This document shows positions 1-8,258 of a DNA stretch of 33,901 nucleotides, one piece after another. Numbering within the stretch: the first letter of the stretch is position 1; every line of letters starts with the position of its first letter. The DNA is taken from the NCBI RefSeq assembly GCF_003857055.1, contig NZ_QGSZ01000283.1:1-33901 (forward strand). Reading direction: 5' to 3'. This DNA comes from Micromonospora inaquosa (lineage in GTDB: Bacteria; Actinomycetota; Actinomycetes; Mycobacteriales; Micromonosporaceae). The notes beneath the pieces are model-generated. The model was not told the DNA's origin. It searched no databases and worked only from the letters and a program-made list of their open reading frames with translations. A program made the translations under genes and the position numbers.

Positions 1-64
1 GGGGAGCCCGCCCACTCCGGGCGGTCAGGCTTGATCCCTGCGTGGACGGGCTCCCCGGAAACCC
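1..64. repeat. Palindromic repeat element, copy 1 (cut by window start)
   Basis: Bases 1-10 (ggggagcccg) and 47-56 (cgggctcccc) are perfect inverted repeats around a 36-base loop. The right side continues to 64 with ccggaaaccc, matching the arm of copy 2. The loop is the reverse complement of the copy 2 loop over an identical core of about 27 bases, so this is the same element in opposite orientation. By comparison about ten bases of the left arm lie before the window. It is within the reading frame of the MidA-like gene. Confidence 0.8.
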
Positions 65-1026
65 TGACTCCCACGGCCTCCGCCCGTCGGTCGCCCGACG
101 GGCCGTCGTCGGTCACCGCCCGTCCGTCGCTCGCGGAACGCATCCGCTTCACAGCAGTCGAGTACGCCCACCGTCCCGAGAACCTGCCCGAAGAAATCAA
201 CTGGACCGCTGAGATCCCCGACGAGATCAACGGACTGTTGTTGGCTACCGAATGGCTGGACAACGTCCCGCTGGACGTCGCGGTACACAGCAAAGACGGC
301 TGGCGATATGTGCTGGTCGATCCCGACAGCGGGCTGGAGACGATCGGCGAGCCGGTCACCCCCGACGACCTCGACTGGCTGTCCACCTGGTGGCCCGGCC
401 TCACCAGCTCTTCGAGTGCAACCAGTGACCCGGATCCGGGGTTGACCTCGGCTGATGCGACAAGCGGAGGCGAGTCGGGTTTCCGGGCAGCCCGGTTGGC
501 GCAGGGATCAAGCCTGACCGCCCGGAGCCGGCCGGGCTGCCCGGAAACCCCCAACGGTGACTACCTCCGAGCCGAGATCGGCCGAAGCAGAGATCAAGCC
601 TGGGCGAACGCGGTCCGAAAGATCAGCCGAGGGCTGGCGGTAGCCGTCGACTACGGGCACCTGAGCGGCGACCGACCAGTGGACGGGACGTTGACCGGGT
701 ACCGGGGTGGGCGGCAGGTGCATCCGGTGCCGGACGGGTCGAGTGATGTGACCGCGCACGTGGCCATGGACTCGGTCGCCTCCGCTGGTGCGGCGGTCGC
801 CCGGTGCGCGTACTCCCTGGTCTTGCAGCGGGAGGAGCTGCGGGCGCTCGGGGCCGACGGTGGGCGACCGCCGCTCAGCCTGGCCGGCACCGACCCGGTC
901 GGCTACGTGCGGGCGTTGACCGCCGCGTCGGCGGTGGCCGAGCTGACCGACCCGGCCGGGCTCGGCGGGCACTGGTGGTTGCGGCAACCGGTCGGCATCC
1001 CGCTCGGGCCGGTCGTGGCACGATGA
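1..1026 (+). CDS. MidA/NDUFAF7-family SAM-dependent methyltransferase, 5'-truncated by window
   Basis: The frame is open from base 1, so the gene begins upstream; the first start codon inside (TTG at 31) is probably internal. Recognisable MidA stretches are GLLLATEWLDNVPLDVA, LDWLSTWWP and RAEIGRSRDQAWANAV followed by GLAVAVDYGHL, which belong to the middle and C-terminal parts of this family. The N-terminal SAM-binding loop is outside the window. Between WWP and RAEIG there are roughly 55 extra residues rich in Ser, Gly and Arg, and about half of them are encoded by a perfect palindromic repeat (477-550). A second copy lies at the window start. Family members methylate an arginine of the 49-kDa/NuoD subunit of complex I, and the next gene is a nuoD paralogue overlapping by ATGA. 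The frame stays open through both repeats, so the gene may be active, but the insertions could also be damaging. Confidence 0.75.
   Translation, partial: GEPAHSGRSGLIPAWTGSPETLTPTASARRSPDGPSSVTARPSLAERIRFTAVEYAHRPENLPEEINWTAEIPDEINGLLLATEWLDNVPLDVAVHSKDGWRYVLVDPDSGLETIGEPVTPDDLDWLSTWWPGLTSSSSATSDPDPGLTSADATSGGESGFRAARLAQGSSLTARSRPGCPETPNGDYLRAEIGRSRDQAWANAVRKISRGLAVAVDYGHLSGDRPVDGTLTGYRGGRQVHPVPDGSSDVTAHVAMDSVASAGAAVARCAYSLVLQREELRALGADGGRPPLSLAGTDPVGYVRALTAASAVAELTDPAGLGGHWWLRQPVGIPLGPVVAR
477..550. repeat. Palindromic repeat element, copy 2 (19-bp perfect arms)
   Basis: The arm gggtttccgggcagcccgg at 477-495 is exactly reverse-complemented at 532-550, with a 36-base loop between. The 74-base unit is read through as protein in the MidA-like gene. 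Its loop core matches copy 1 in inverted orientation. No target-site duplication is obvious. The design resembles REP/MITE-type elements, or the in-frame Rickettsia palindromic elements; no transposase is nearby. Confidence 0.85.
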
Positions 1027-2210
1027 CGGGCATGACCACCGACGCCGGGGCCCTCCGTGAACTGACCGTCGGCACCGGGGCCGGCCTGGTCGCCGGCACC
1101 GGTGATCAGCAGCTCGGCACCGACATGGTGCTGAACATCGGCCCGCAGCACCCCTCCACCCACGGGGTGTTGCGGTTGAAGCTGGTGCTCGACGGCGAAC
1201 GGGTGGTCGCCTGCGAACCGATCGTCGGTTACATGCACCGGGGCGCCGAGAAGCTCTTCGAGGTGCGTGACTACCGGCAGATCATCGTGCTGGCCAACCG
1301 GCACGACTGGCTCTCGGCGTTCTCCAACGAGCTGGGTGTGGTGCTCGCCGTGGAACGCCTGATGGGCATGGAGGTGCCGGAGCGCGCCACCTGGCTGCGG
1401 ATGGCCCTCGCGGAGCTGAACCGGGTGCTCAACCACCTGATGTTCCTCGGCTCGTACCCGTTGGAGATCGGGGCGATCACGCCGATCTTCTACGCCTTCC
1501 GGGAACGCGAAACCATCCAGGCGGTGATGGAGGAGGTCTCCGGCGGCCGGATCCACTACATGTTCAACCGGGTGGGTGGCCTCAAGGAGGAGGTGCCGTA
1601 CGGGTGGACCGGGCGGGCCCGCGCGGCGATCGGCGAGGTACGCCGCCGGTTGCCCGACCTGGACCACCTGATCCGCCGCAACGACATCTTCCTGGCCCGT
1701 ACCGTCGGCGTGGGCGTGCTGTCCGCCGCGGACGCCGCCGCGTTCGGTGCGTCCGGCCCGGTGGCCCGAGCCTCCGGGCTCGACCTGGACCTGCGCCGCG
1801 ACGACCCCTACCTGGCCTACGACGAGCTGGACGTGCCGGTGGTCACCCGCACGGCCGGGGACTGCCACGCCCGTTTCGAGGTGCTGCTCGACCAGGTGTA
1901 CGCGTCACTGGACCTCGCCGAGCAGTGCCTCGACCGGGTGGACCGGCTGACCGGGCCGATCAACACCCGGCTACCGAAGGTGCTCAAGGCGCCCGAGGGG
2001 CACACGTACGCCTGGACGGAGAACCCGCTCGGCATCAACGGCTACTACCTGGTGTCCCGGGGCGAGAAGACGCCGTGGCGGTTGAAGCTACGCACCGCCT
2101 CGTACGCGAATGTGCAGGCGTTGGCCACCCTGCTCCCCGGCTGCCTGGTCCCGGATCTGATCGCGATCCTCGGCTCGATGTTCTTCGTGGTCGGCGACAT
2201 CGACAAGTGA
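1023..2210 (+). CDS. nuoD: NADH-quinone oxidoreductase subunit D (NuoD paralogue, 49-kDa type)
   Basis: The protein has 395 residues. NIGPQHPSTHGVLR near residue 38 and GYMHRGAEKLFE at 69-80 are hallmarks of the NuoD/Nqo4 family, which lines the quinone site of complex I next to cluster N2. The C-terminus FFVVGDIDK closely matches the usual ending. ATG at 1023 overlaps the stop of the methyltransferase gene (ATGA), which implies translational coupling; a second ATG at 1032 is possible. No other nuo gene lies in the window, so this is likely the extra NuoD-like copy known in some actinobacteria rather than part of the main nuo operon. Arg73 in HRGAEKL lies in the motif expected to hold the arginine methylated by NDUFAF7/MidA enzymes. 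The gene converges on the minus-strand gene after a 17-base gap. Confidence 0.9.
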   Translation: MTGMTTDAGALRELTVGTGAGLVAGTGDQQLGTDMVLNIGPQHPSTHGVLRLKLVLDGERVVACEPIVGYMHRGAEKLFEVRDYRQIIVLANRHDWLSAFSNELGVVLAVERLMGMEVPERATWLRMALAELNRVLNHLMFLGSYPLEIGAITPIFYAFRERETIQAVMEEVSGGRIHYMFNRVGGLKEEVPYGWTGRARAAIGEVRRRLPDLDHLIRRNDIFLARTVGVGVLSAADAAAFGASGPVARASGLDLDLRRDDPYLAYDELDVPVVTRTAGDCHARFEVLLDQVYASLDLAEQCLDRVDRLTGPINTRLPKVLKAPEGHTYAWTENPLGINGYYLVSRGEKTPWRLKLRTASYANVQALATLLPGCLVPDLIAILGSMFFVVGDIDK

Positions 2211-2227
2211 CCCGGGCCGGCTGACCG

Positions 2228-3898
2228 TCACCGCCAGCGGTCGGCGGGTCGCGCGCCGCCGGCACGCGGTGCGTCGTCCTGGGGCGGGTAGCCGTAGCGT
2301 TCGTCGACCCGCCGCCGGCCGGTCCGTTCCGCCACGGGTTCCGCCTGGTGGCCGCGTTGGCGCGGTGGTCGCCACTCGTCCGGCACCGGCACACCGCCCG
2401 CCGGCAGCGCGGGCCTGCCCGGCTCGGCCCTCCAGCCACCGTCACGGTCGTGGCGGCGGGCCGGCTCGTCCCTGGGGTACGACTCCCGCTCCTCGTAGCG
2501 GCGCGGCTCCTCATACCCGCCGGCGTCCTCGTAGCGGCGCGGCTCCTCGTACCCGCCGGCGTCCTCGTGGCGGCGCGGCTCCTCGTGGCGGACGGCGGCC
2601 CAGCGGTCGGCCATCCGGTACTCGGTGCCGGTGGCGTCGGCGTGCACCTCGGCCCGGCGTTCGCCGACCCGCAACTCGCGACCGTTCTCGTCGTCGCGGA
2701 CGGCGGCCCACCGGTCACCGGCCCGCAGCTGCGACCAGTACTCGCCGGTGTCGTCGGCCCGCAGCGGCGGCCCGGGCTGCGGCGCGGCTGCCACCCGGTC
2801 GCGCTGCTCCGACCAGCCCCGATCGTCCGGGCTGTCCCAGGCGCCCGCCGCCGGCCGCTCCGGGGTGCGATGCGACCGGGCAGCCGGGGTTGGCTCGTCG
2901 GGCTGGGCGTACGCGTCGCGCCGATCGGCCCACTCTGGTTCGTCGCGGCTACCCGTCCAGCCCGGCTCGTCGCCGTAGCCGGCTCTGGGGCGCTCGTCCG
3001 GCTCGCTCCGCGCCCGTCCGGCCGGGCGGGAGCGCTCGTCCGCCTCGCCGCCCCGGGTCCACTCCTGCGCGGGCGGGGTCCACTGGCCGGCGTATCCGTC
3101 GCCGTAGCGCCCGGCCGGCTCGGCCGCGCCCCCGTCCACCACTGTGTGCCGGGTGGTGACGTGCACGGTCTCGGTGTGTCGGACCACGCCACCCGGCCGG
3201 TGGGCCGGTTCGGGCCGGTCGTGCTCCCGGGGTCGGGCCGAACCGTACGCGGTGGCGGCCGGACGTTCCCCGCCGTACGTCCCGGCGGTGGCCGGCGGGA
3301 CGGGGGCCGCCCGTGCGTACGCCGGCTCGTCGTCGTCCGGGTGCTCGGTGCGCCCCCGTCGGGGCGCGTCGTCGCGGCCCGACACCCGGGCGCGGCCGGC
3401 CGACGCGTCACCCGGGACCCGGCTGCGGGCCACCGGTGTGTCGTCCACCTGTGGTTCGACGGCAGCCACCCGCGCCCGCCCGGCGCCTGCCGGTTCGGCA
3501 GCGGGGGCGGCACCGGCGAGGGCGGCGCCGCTGGCGTCGAGCCGGCGGCGCACTGCGGCGATTGCCTCCTGGGCCCGTTGCGCCTGGTCGAGTGCCTGGT
3601 TGCCGCGCTGGGCGGCAGCCACGATCTCGCCGCGCAGCTCCCGACGCAGCTCCTCGATTTCGTCCAGCAGCTCGTCGGTCCGCGCCGAGTCGCCCTCGCC
3701 GTCGGGCCGCAACGCGATGGACAGACCGATCAACACCACCGCGAGAATGGCGAGCACCGCGGCGAAGCGCAGCGGACCGTTGCCGTCGGCCACCAGCAGG
3801 ATCAGCGCGGCGACCGGGGCGAGAGCGACGCCGGCCCAGAAGAGCATGGTCAGCAGCGGTGGTCGACGCCGGGCGTCGGAGGTGGCCGGGGCTGGCAT
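2228..3898 (-). CDS. Membrane-anchored coiled-coil protein with repetitive charged tail (unknown function)
   Basis: The protein has 556 residues, starting at ATG 3898. After about 12 residues come two hydrophobic segments (LTMLFWAGVALAPVAALILL and FAAVLAILAVVLIGLSIAL). A charged helical stretch rich in Glu, Arg and Gln (ELLDEIEELRRELRGEI and onward) then looks like a coiled coil. The remaining 400 or so residues are low-complexity Arg/Asp/Glu/Pro/Gly. Within this tail are an 18-residue repeat (LRAGDRWAAVR..., about 386-436) and a 12-residue repeat built on YEEPRRYEDAGG (about 437-472). A likely -10 box TAGGCT (3907-3912, minus strand) lies eight bases before the ATG, so the mRNA may be nearly leaderless. 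I do not recognise a function; the topology suggests a cytoplasmic scaffold tethered to the membrane. Confidence 0.7.
   Translation of the reverse strand: MPAPATSDARRRPPLLTMLFWAGVALAPVAALILLVADGNGPLRFAAVLAILAVVLIGLSIALRPDGEGDSARTDELLDEIEELRRELRGEIVAAAQRGNQALDQAQRAQEAIAAVRRRLDASGAALAGAAPAAEPAGAGRARVAAVEPQVDDTPVARSRVPGDASAGRARVSGRDDAPRRGRTEHPDDDEPAYARAAPVPPATAGTYGGERPAATAYGSARPREHDRPEPAHRPGGVVRHTETVHVTTRHTVVDGGAAEPAGRYGDGYAGQWTPPAQEWTRGGEADERSRPAGRARSEPDERPRAGYGDEPGWTGSRDEPEWADRRDAYAQPDEPTPAARSHRTPERPAAGAWDSPDDRGWSEQRDRVAAAPQPGPPLRADDTGEYWSQLRAGDRWAAVRDDENGRELRVGERRAEVHADATGTEYRMADRWAAVRHEEPRRHEDAGGYEEPRRYEDAGGYEEPRRYEERESYPRDEPARRHDRDGGWRAEPGRPALPAGGVPVPDEWRPPRQRGHQAEPVAERTGRRRVDERYGYPPQDDAPRAGGARPADRWR
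2491..2586. repeat. 36-bp tandem repeat, about 2.7 copies, coding
   Basis: The block beginning cctcgtagcggcgcggctcc at 2491 recurs at 2527 and, with small changes, at 2563. It encodes the 12-residue unit YEEPRRYEDAGG on the minus strand. The period is exactly twelve codons, so copy-number change keeps the frame. Confidence 0.85.
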
Positions 3899-3955
3899 GG
3901 ATGTGCAGCCTACCCACGATGCCCGTTGGAGGGAACGGGGTGCCCCGGGACGCGC

Positions 3956-3989
3956 GGACGCCCCCGCCCGGTCGGGGGCGGGGGCGTCC
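3956..3989 (-). terminator. GC-rich hairpin after the osmoprotectant binding-protein gene
   Basis: ggacgcccccgccc (3956-3969) pairs perfectly with gggcgggggcgtcc (3976-3989) around a six-base loop. It begins 22 bases past the stop of the minus-strand binding-protein gene and has no T-tract, as is common for actinobacterial terminators. Confidence 0.7.
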
Positions 3990-4010
3990 ACAGCACGTGC
4001 GGGGAGGGCC

Positions 4011-5015
4011 TCAGCTGGTGGCGAAGGCGCCATCCGAGGAGAAGATCAGGCCCACGCTGATCGAACCGTCGCGCAGCCCGCTCTTGGTCAGCGGCCCGCC
4101 CTGGTCCAGCGAGGAGAACTTGCCGAACGACAGCCCGTACGTCTTCTCCAGGCCCGGCTTGCAGAACGGACGCTGCTCGCACTCCGGCGGGCCACCCAGC
4201 ACTGTCGCGCTGCCGGAGCACTTCGCCGCCAGCTCGGAGAGGGTCCGCACGCCGTACTTGTCGGCGAAGGCCTGGGTCACCGCGAAGGCGTTCTGGTCCT
4301 GTGCGGCGGCCGGCGTGCCGAAGGTGATGCCGACCTTGTCGCCCTCGGCCTTGAGCGCGGTCACCGTGGTGTTGATGTCGGGCGACGAGATTGGCTGCGC
4401 GTTCGGGCCGTTGGCCTTGGTGTTGAGGAACTCGGTCATGGTCGCCGCGTACTCCGGGACGACCTGGATCTCGCCCTTCTCCAGAGCCGGCTCGTACAAC
4501 TCGCGGTTGCCGATCTGCTGCACCTTGACCTGGTAGCCGGCGGCGGTGAGCGCGATCCGGTACAGCTCACCCAGAATCTGACTCTCGGCGAAGTTGCCGG
4601 CACCAACGGTGATGTCACCGCCCGACCCCTTGGCGATGCCCGCGGTGAGGTTGTTCGTGGTCGCGAACTCCTCGGCCGCCACCTTGGGGGTCTTGCGGTC
4701 CTCGTTCACCGCCTTGTTGAGTTGGATCAACTTCGGGGTGTCGAGCGCGGCGGAGACCTTGTCCAGTGCGGCGATCAGCTGCGGATTGGCCGCCTTGCTG
4801 TTGACCGCCGGAATGACGTTGTCGGAGTTCTGGAGCTTCTTGTCGTCCTGCAGAGCGATGAGCTGCTGACCGGCGACCGGGGCGCACCCGGCGCCGGAGG
4901 CGCTCGGCTGGGGTGCGTCGGTGCCGGACGAGCCGGCGTCACCGCAGCCGGTGAGGAGCGCTGCCCCGGCGACGGCGCTGACCGCCCCGATCGCCAGACG
5001 TGTACGTGCGCGCAT
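4011..5015 (-). CDS. Osmoprotectant (glycine betaine/choline-type) ABC transporter substrate-binding lipoprotein, apparently circularly permuted
   Basis: The lipoprotein has 334 residues. ATG 5015 is chosen because GGAAGG lies about seven bases upstream and a signal peptide follows at once, with lipobox LTGC (Cys24). The canonical start of the OpuCC/ProX-type fold (DITVGAGNFAESQILGELYRIAL) appears only at about residue 134. Residues 51-123 (LIALQDDKKLQNSDNVIPAV through LIQLNKAVNEDRKTPKVAAEEF) match the segment that normally ends these proteins. The actual C-terminus stops at GLIFSSDGAFATS, just where that segment would normally follow. The order is therefore permuted. The motif ECEQRPFCKPGLEKTYG is typical of the family. 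The two permease genes lie upstream on the same strand after a 200-base gap that holds a hairpin. It should capture quaternary amines outside the membrane; the exact ligand is unknown. Confidence 0.9.
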   Translation of the reverse strand: MRARTRLAIGAVSAVAGAALLTGCGDAGSSGTDAPQPSASGAGCAPVAGQQLIALQDDKKLQNSDNVIPAVNSKAANPQLIAALDKVSAALDTPKLIQLNKAVNEDRKTPKVAAEEFATTNNLTAGIAKGSGGDITVGAGNFAESQILGELYRIALTAAGYQVKVQQIGNRELYEPALEKGEIQVVPEYAATMTEFLNTKANGPNAQPISSPDINTTVTALKAEGDKVGITFGTPAAAQDQNAFAVTQAFADKYGVRTLSELAAKCSGSATVLGGPPECEQRPFCKPGLEKTYGLSFGKFSSLDQGGPLTKSGLRDGSISVGLIFSSDGAFATS

Positions 5016-5069
5016 GTGCCCGCCTTCCGTGTCCCGGCGCGGCCCGTCCCGGGCCGGCCGCGTGTCCGA

Positions 5070-5096
5070 CGGGCGATCCTGACTGTCGGTCGCCCG
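5070..5096 (-). promoter_or_regulatory. Inverted repeat upstream of the binding-protein gene
   Basis: cgggcga (5070-5076) and tcgcccg (5090-5096) are perfect inverted repeats with a 13-base loop, about 55 bases upstream of the binding-protein ATG in a 200-base gap between same-strand genes. It may be an operator or a leader hairpin. The gap suggests that this gene has its own promoter; I could not identify a clear one. Confidence 0.35.
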
Positions 5097-5215
5097 CGAA
5101 TGTCCACCCAACATGCTCCGCAACCGACCGACAACTTGGGATGGACTTCGTCACCCCATCGTCACCGAAAGGATGCGACCGGGTGGCCAGTTCGACGCGG
5201 GCCCCCCCGGACGGG

Positions 5216-5956
5216 TCAGGCGCTCCCGGTGGCGTCGGCGGCCCGGGGCCGTCCCAGGCGCTGCCGCCCGCGCCGCAGTGGTTTGGGGGTGACCAACCGT
5301 TCGACGCCACCGAGGACCACCTCGGCGAGCAGCGCGAGCCCGGCCACCAGCACACCACCAGCGACGATCTGCCCGCCGCCGGCCGCGATGCCGATACCGA
5401 AGCCGGTCCGGATGATCTGGCCCAGGCCGCCGCCGTTGACGAAGGACGCCAGCGCCGCGGTCGCGATCACCTGGACCGCCGCCGTCCGGAAGCCGGCCGC
5501 CAGATAGGGCACCGCCAGCGGCAACTCCACCCGGCGCAGCAACTGTGCGCCGGACAGACCCATCCCCCGGGCCGCGTCACGGGCTTCCGGGTCCACCTGC
5601 CGCACCCCGGTGTACGCGTTGGCCAGCAGCGGCGGCACGGCGAAGACCGCCAGTGCCACCACGACCGGCGTCTTCCCGAAACCGCTGGCGAAGACCACCG
5701 GCAGGATGGTCAGCAGGGCCAGAGTGGGGATGGCCAGGGTGGCGTTGGAGATCAGCACCACCAGGCCGCCACCTCGGCCGAGGTGCCCCAGCCAGAGCCC
5801 GAGCGGCCAGGCCACCAGGCAGCCGAGCGCCACCGCCAGGGCGGAGATCGTCAGGTGCTCGCCGAGCCGGTCCAGCATGCCGCCCGGGTTGGTCCAGTTC
5901 AGCGGGTCGTTGATCCAGGTGATCGCCTGCCCGATCGGGTTCGCCGCGACGGTCAC
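5216..5956 (-). CDS. Osmoprotectant ABC transporter permease (second permease)
   Basis: This is a 246-residue inner-membrane protein of the OpuCB/OpuCD (BPD_transp_1) family. GTG at 5956 is chosen because it overlaps the stop of the preceding permease by four bases (GTGA). It has several hydrophobic segments and the cytoplasmic coupling motif EARDAARGMGLSGAQLLRRVELPLA (the EAA loop, about residue 135) that contacts the ATPase. GGGLGQIIRTGFG is also typical of the family. The C-terminus is basic. It should pair with the permease gene just upstream to form the transmembrane pore. Confidence 0.9.
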   Translation of the reverse strand: MTVAANPIGQAITWINDPLNWTNPGGMLDRLGEHLTISALAVALGCLVAWPLGLWLGHLGRGGGLVVLISNATLAIPTLALLTILPVVFASGFGKTPVVVALAVFAVPPLLANAYTGVRQVDPEARDAARGMGLSGAQLLRRVELPLAVPYLAAGFRTAAVQVIATAALASFVNGGGLGQIIRTGFGIGIAAGGGQIVAGGVLVAGLALLAEVVLGGVERLVTPKPLRRGRQRLGRPRAADATGSA

Positions 5957-6639
5957 CGCGCCCTCCGGGTGGACCACGGGGTCACCAGTCGGGCGACCAG
6001 GATGAGCAGCAGGTCGAGCACGACCGCGAGCGCCACGCAGAGCAGCGCGGCGGTCATGATCTCGGCCTTGTAGAGGTTGTTCTGGAATCCTGCGAAGATC
6101 AATTGCCCGAGCCCGCCGTGCCCGACCAGCACCCCGACCGTGACCAGCGCCACCGTCGACACCGTCGCCAGCCGTACGCCGGTCACGATGCCCGGCAGCG
6201 CCAGCGGCAGGTCGATCCGGAACAAGCGCCGCCACCGGCCGTAACCCATGCCCTCGGCGGCCTCCCGAACCTCCGGGGGCACCTGGTTGAGACCGGCCAC
6301 CACGTTGCGCACGATCAACAGCAGCGCGTAGAGGACCAGCCCGACCAGCACCGTGGTCGCCCCGGTGCCCAGGTAGGGGGCGATGAACGCGAAGAGCGCC
6401 AACGACGGAATGGTGTAGACCACCCCGCTGACGGCGAGGATCGGGCCGGCGAGCGGACGGACCCAGTACGCCAGCACCGACAACGGCAGCGCGATCAGCA
6501 CCGCGATCAACACAGCCCGCCCGGTGAGGGAGGCGTGTTCGCGCACCGCGGCGAGGATCGTGTCAGAGTTGTCCCGCACGTACTGCCAGGAGAACCAGGG
6601 GTTACCCGGGTCGGCCCGGTAGCTCAGGCGGAAGGACAT
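5953..6639 (-). CDS. Osmoprotectant ABC transporter permease (first permease)
   Basis: The 228-residue permease is of the same family. It has the EAA-loop segment EVREAAEGMGYGRWRRLFRIDLPLA and the family motif GHGGLGQLIFAGFQ. Around six hydrophobic segments begin after a periplasmic-type N-terminus (WFSWQYVRDNSDTI). The ATG at 6639 has no convincing Shine-Dalgarno sequence. Instead TAACGT (6646-6651, minus strand) ends six bases before the ATG, which predicts a leaderless transcript. The ATPase gene is divergent and starts 29 bases away. The second permease overlaps the 3' end by four bases. Confidence 0.9.
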   Translation of the reverse strand: MSFRLSYRADPGNPWFSWQYVRDNSDTILAAVREHASLTGRAVLIAVLIALPLSVLAYWVRPLAGPILAVSGVVYTIPSLALFAFIAPYLGTGATTVLVGLVLYALLLIVRNVVAGLNQVPPEVREAAEGMGYGRWRRLFRIDLPLALPGIVTGVRLATVSTVALVTVGVLVGHGGLGQLIFAGFQNNLYKAEIMTAALLCVALAVVLDLLLILVARLVTPWSTRRAR

Positions 6640-6645
6640 ACGTGG

Positions 6646-6651
6646 ACGTTA
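6646..6651 (-). promoter_or_regulatory. Putative -10 box for a leaderless permease transcript
   Basis: TAACGT on the minus strand fits TANNNT. Exactly six bases separate it from the ATG at 6639, which places the +1 on the start codon. A possible -35 (TTGGGC, 6671-6676) is 19 bases away and therefore weak. Confidence 0.4.
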
Positions 6652-6668
6652 CCCCGGAGGCTGCCAGC

Positions 6669-7644
<976 letters not shown>

Positions 7645-7646
<2 letters not shown>

Positions 7647-7698
7647 CCCGAGCCCCCGACGGGTCAGGTGCGAGCGCCGCGCCGGGCCCGCTCGGGTC
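7645..7698. terminator. Inverted repeat between convergent genes, possible bidirectional terminator
   Basis: GACCCGAG (7645-7652) and CTCGGGTC (7691-7698) are perfect inverted repeats around a 38-base GC-rich interior that can itself fold. It lies between the converging ATPase gene and the minus-strand membrane protein gene. There is no T-tract and the loop is long, so confidence is modest. Confidence 0.35.
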
Positions 7699-7701
7699 GG
7701 G

Positions 7702-8193
7702 TCAGGCGCGACCGCCGAGGCTGGCGATACCGATGATCCACCCGGTGAGGAAGCCGTAACCGGCACCGGTGCTGGCGTCCTGCAGTGCCCCCAGCAGTGA
7801 CGGCGACGGGCCGAGCAGCGCCGCCAGCACGGCGGCCAGCCCACCGGCCAGCACGTAGGCGGCCCAGCCGGAGAAGAACTGGCTGACCGGGCCGGGCACC
7901 CGGGCGACCTGGGCGGCGGGCAACAGGTAGAGCAGGGCCACCGCCAGGACCACCAGCAGCACGGCCCGCAGGTCGGCGGCGAACAACCCACCGGCCTGCC
8001 CGTCCGCGTCGAGCCGCCAGGCCGGCCACGCGAGCAGGCGCGCGTAGAAGGCACCGGCCGACGCCGGGTCGGTCAAGGTGACGGCCCAACCGGTGTACGC
8101 CGGGCTGCCGCAGATGCCGACCAGCAGCAACACGGCCAGCGCGCCAGTGCCGGCGGCCGTGCCGTAGCGGCCGACCGGGCCGGAGCGGTGCAT
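7702..8193 (-). CDS. Four-TM membrane protein, unknown function
   Basis: The protein has 163 residues, starting at ATG 8193. Hydrophobic segments are near residues 12-28 (GTGALAVLLLVGICGSP), 70-95 (RAVLLVVLAVALLYLLPAAQ), 103-128 (WAAYVLAGGLAAVLAALLG) and 140-160 (GYGFLTGWIIGIASLG). No catalytic motif is visible and I do not recognise the family. It is the last gene of a minus-strand series that begins with folP, 65 bases after the preceding small gene. A start further upstream in the same frame would run into that gene, so the short form is preferred. Confidence 0.65.
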   Translation of the reverse strand: MHRSGPVGRYGTAAGTGALAVLLLVGICGSPAYTGWAVTLTDPASAGAFYARLLAWPAWRLDADGQAGGLFAADLRAVLLVVLAVALLYLLPAAQVARVPGPVSQFFSGWAAYVLAGGLAAVLAALLGPSPSLLGALQDASTGAGYGFLTGWIIGIASLGGRA

Positions 8194-8258
8194 GAGCGAC
8201 GCGATCCGCCCAGCCCCCGAACCGTTCGCTCGGGCGGACCTGGGCTGCCCCGAGCGGC

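Noticed and set aside
804..1022. Upstream extension of nuoD to base 804
   Set aside because: The extension lies in another frame of the conserved methyltransferase gene and reads as Arg/Gly/Ala shadow; ATG 1023 fits the ATGA overlap.
2491..2586. Direct repeats considered as a CRISPR array
   Set aside because: The 36-bp units are directly adjacent with no spacers and lie in a coding frame.
2348..5507. Long plus-strand open frames over the repetitive-tail gene and binding-protein gene
   Set aside because: Compositionally biased shadows of the minus-strand genes, without ribosome sites or family motifs.
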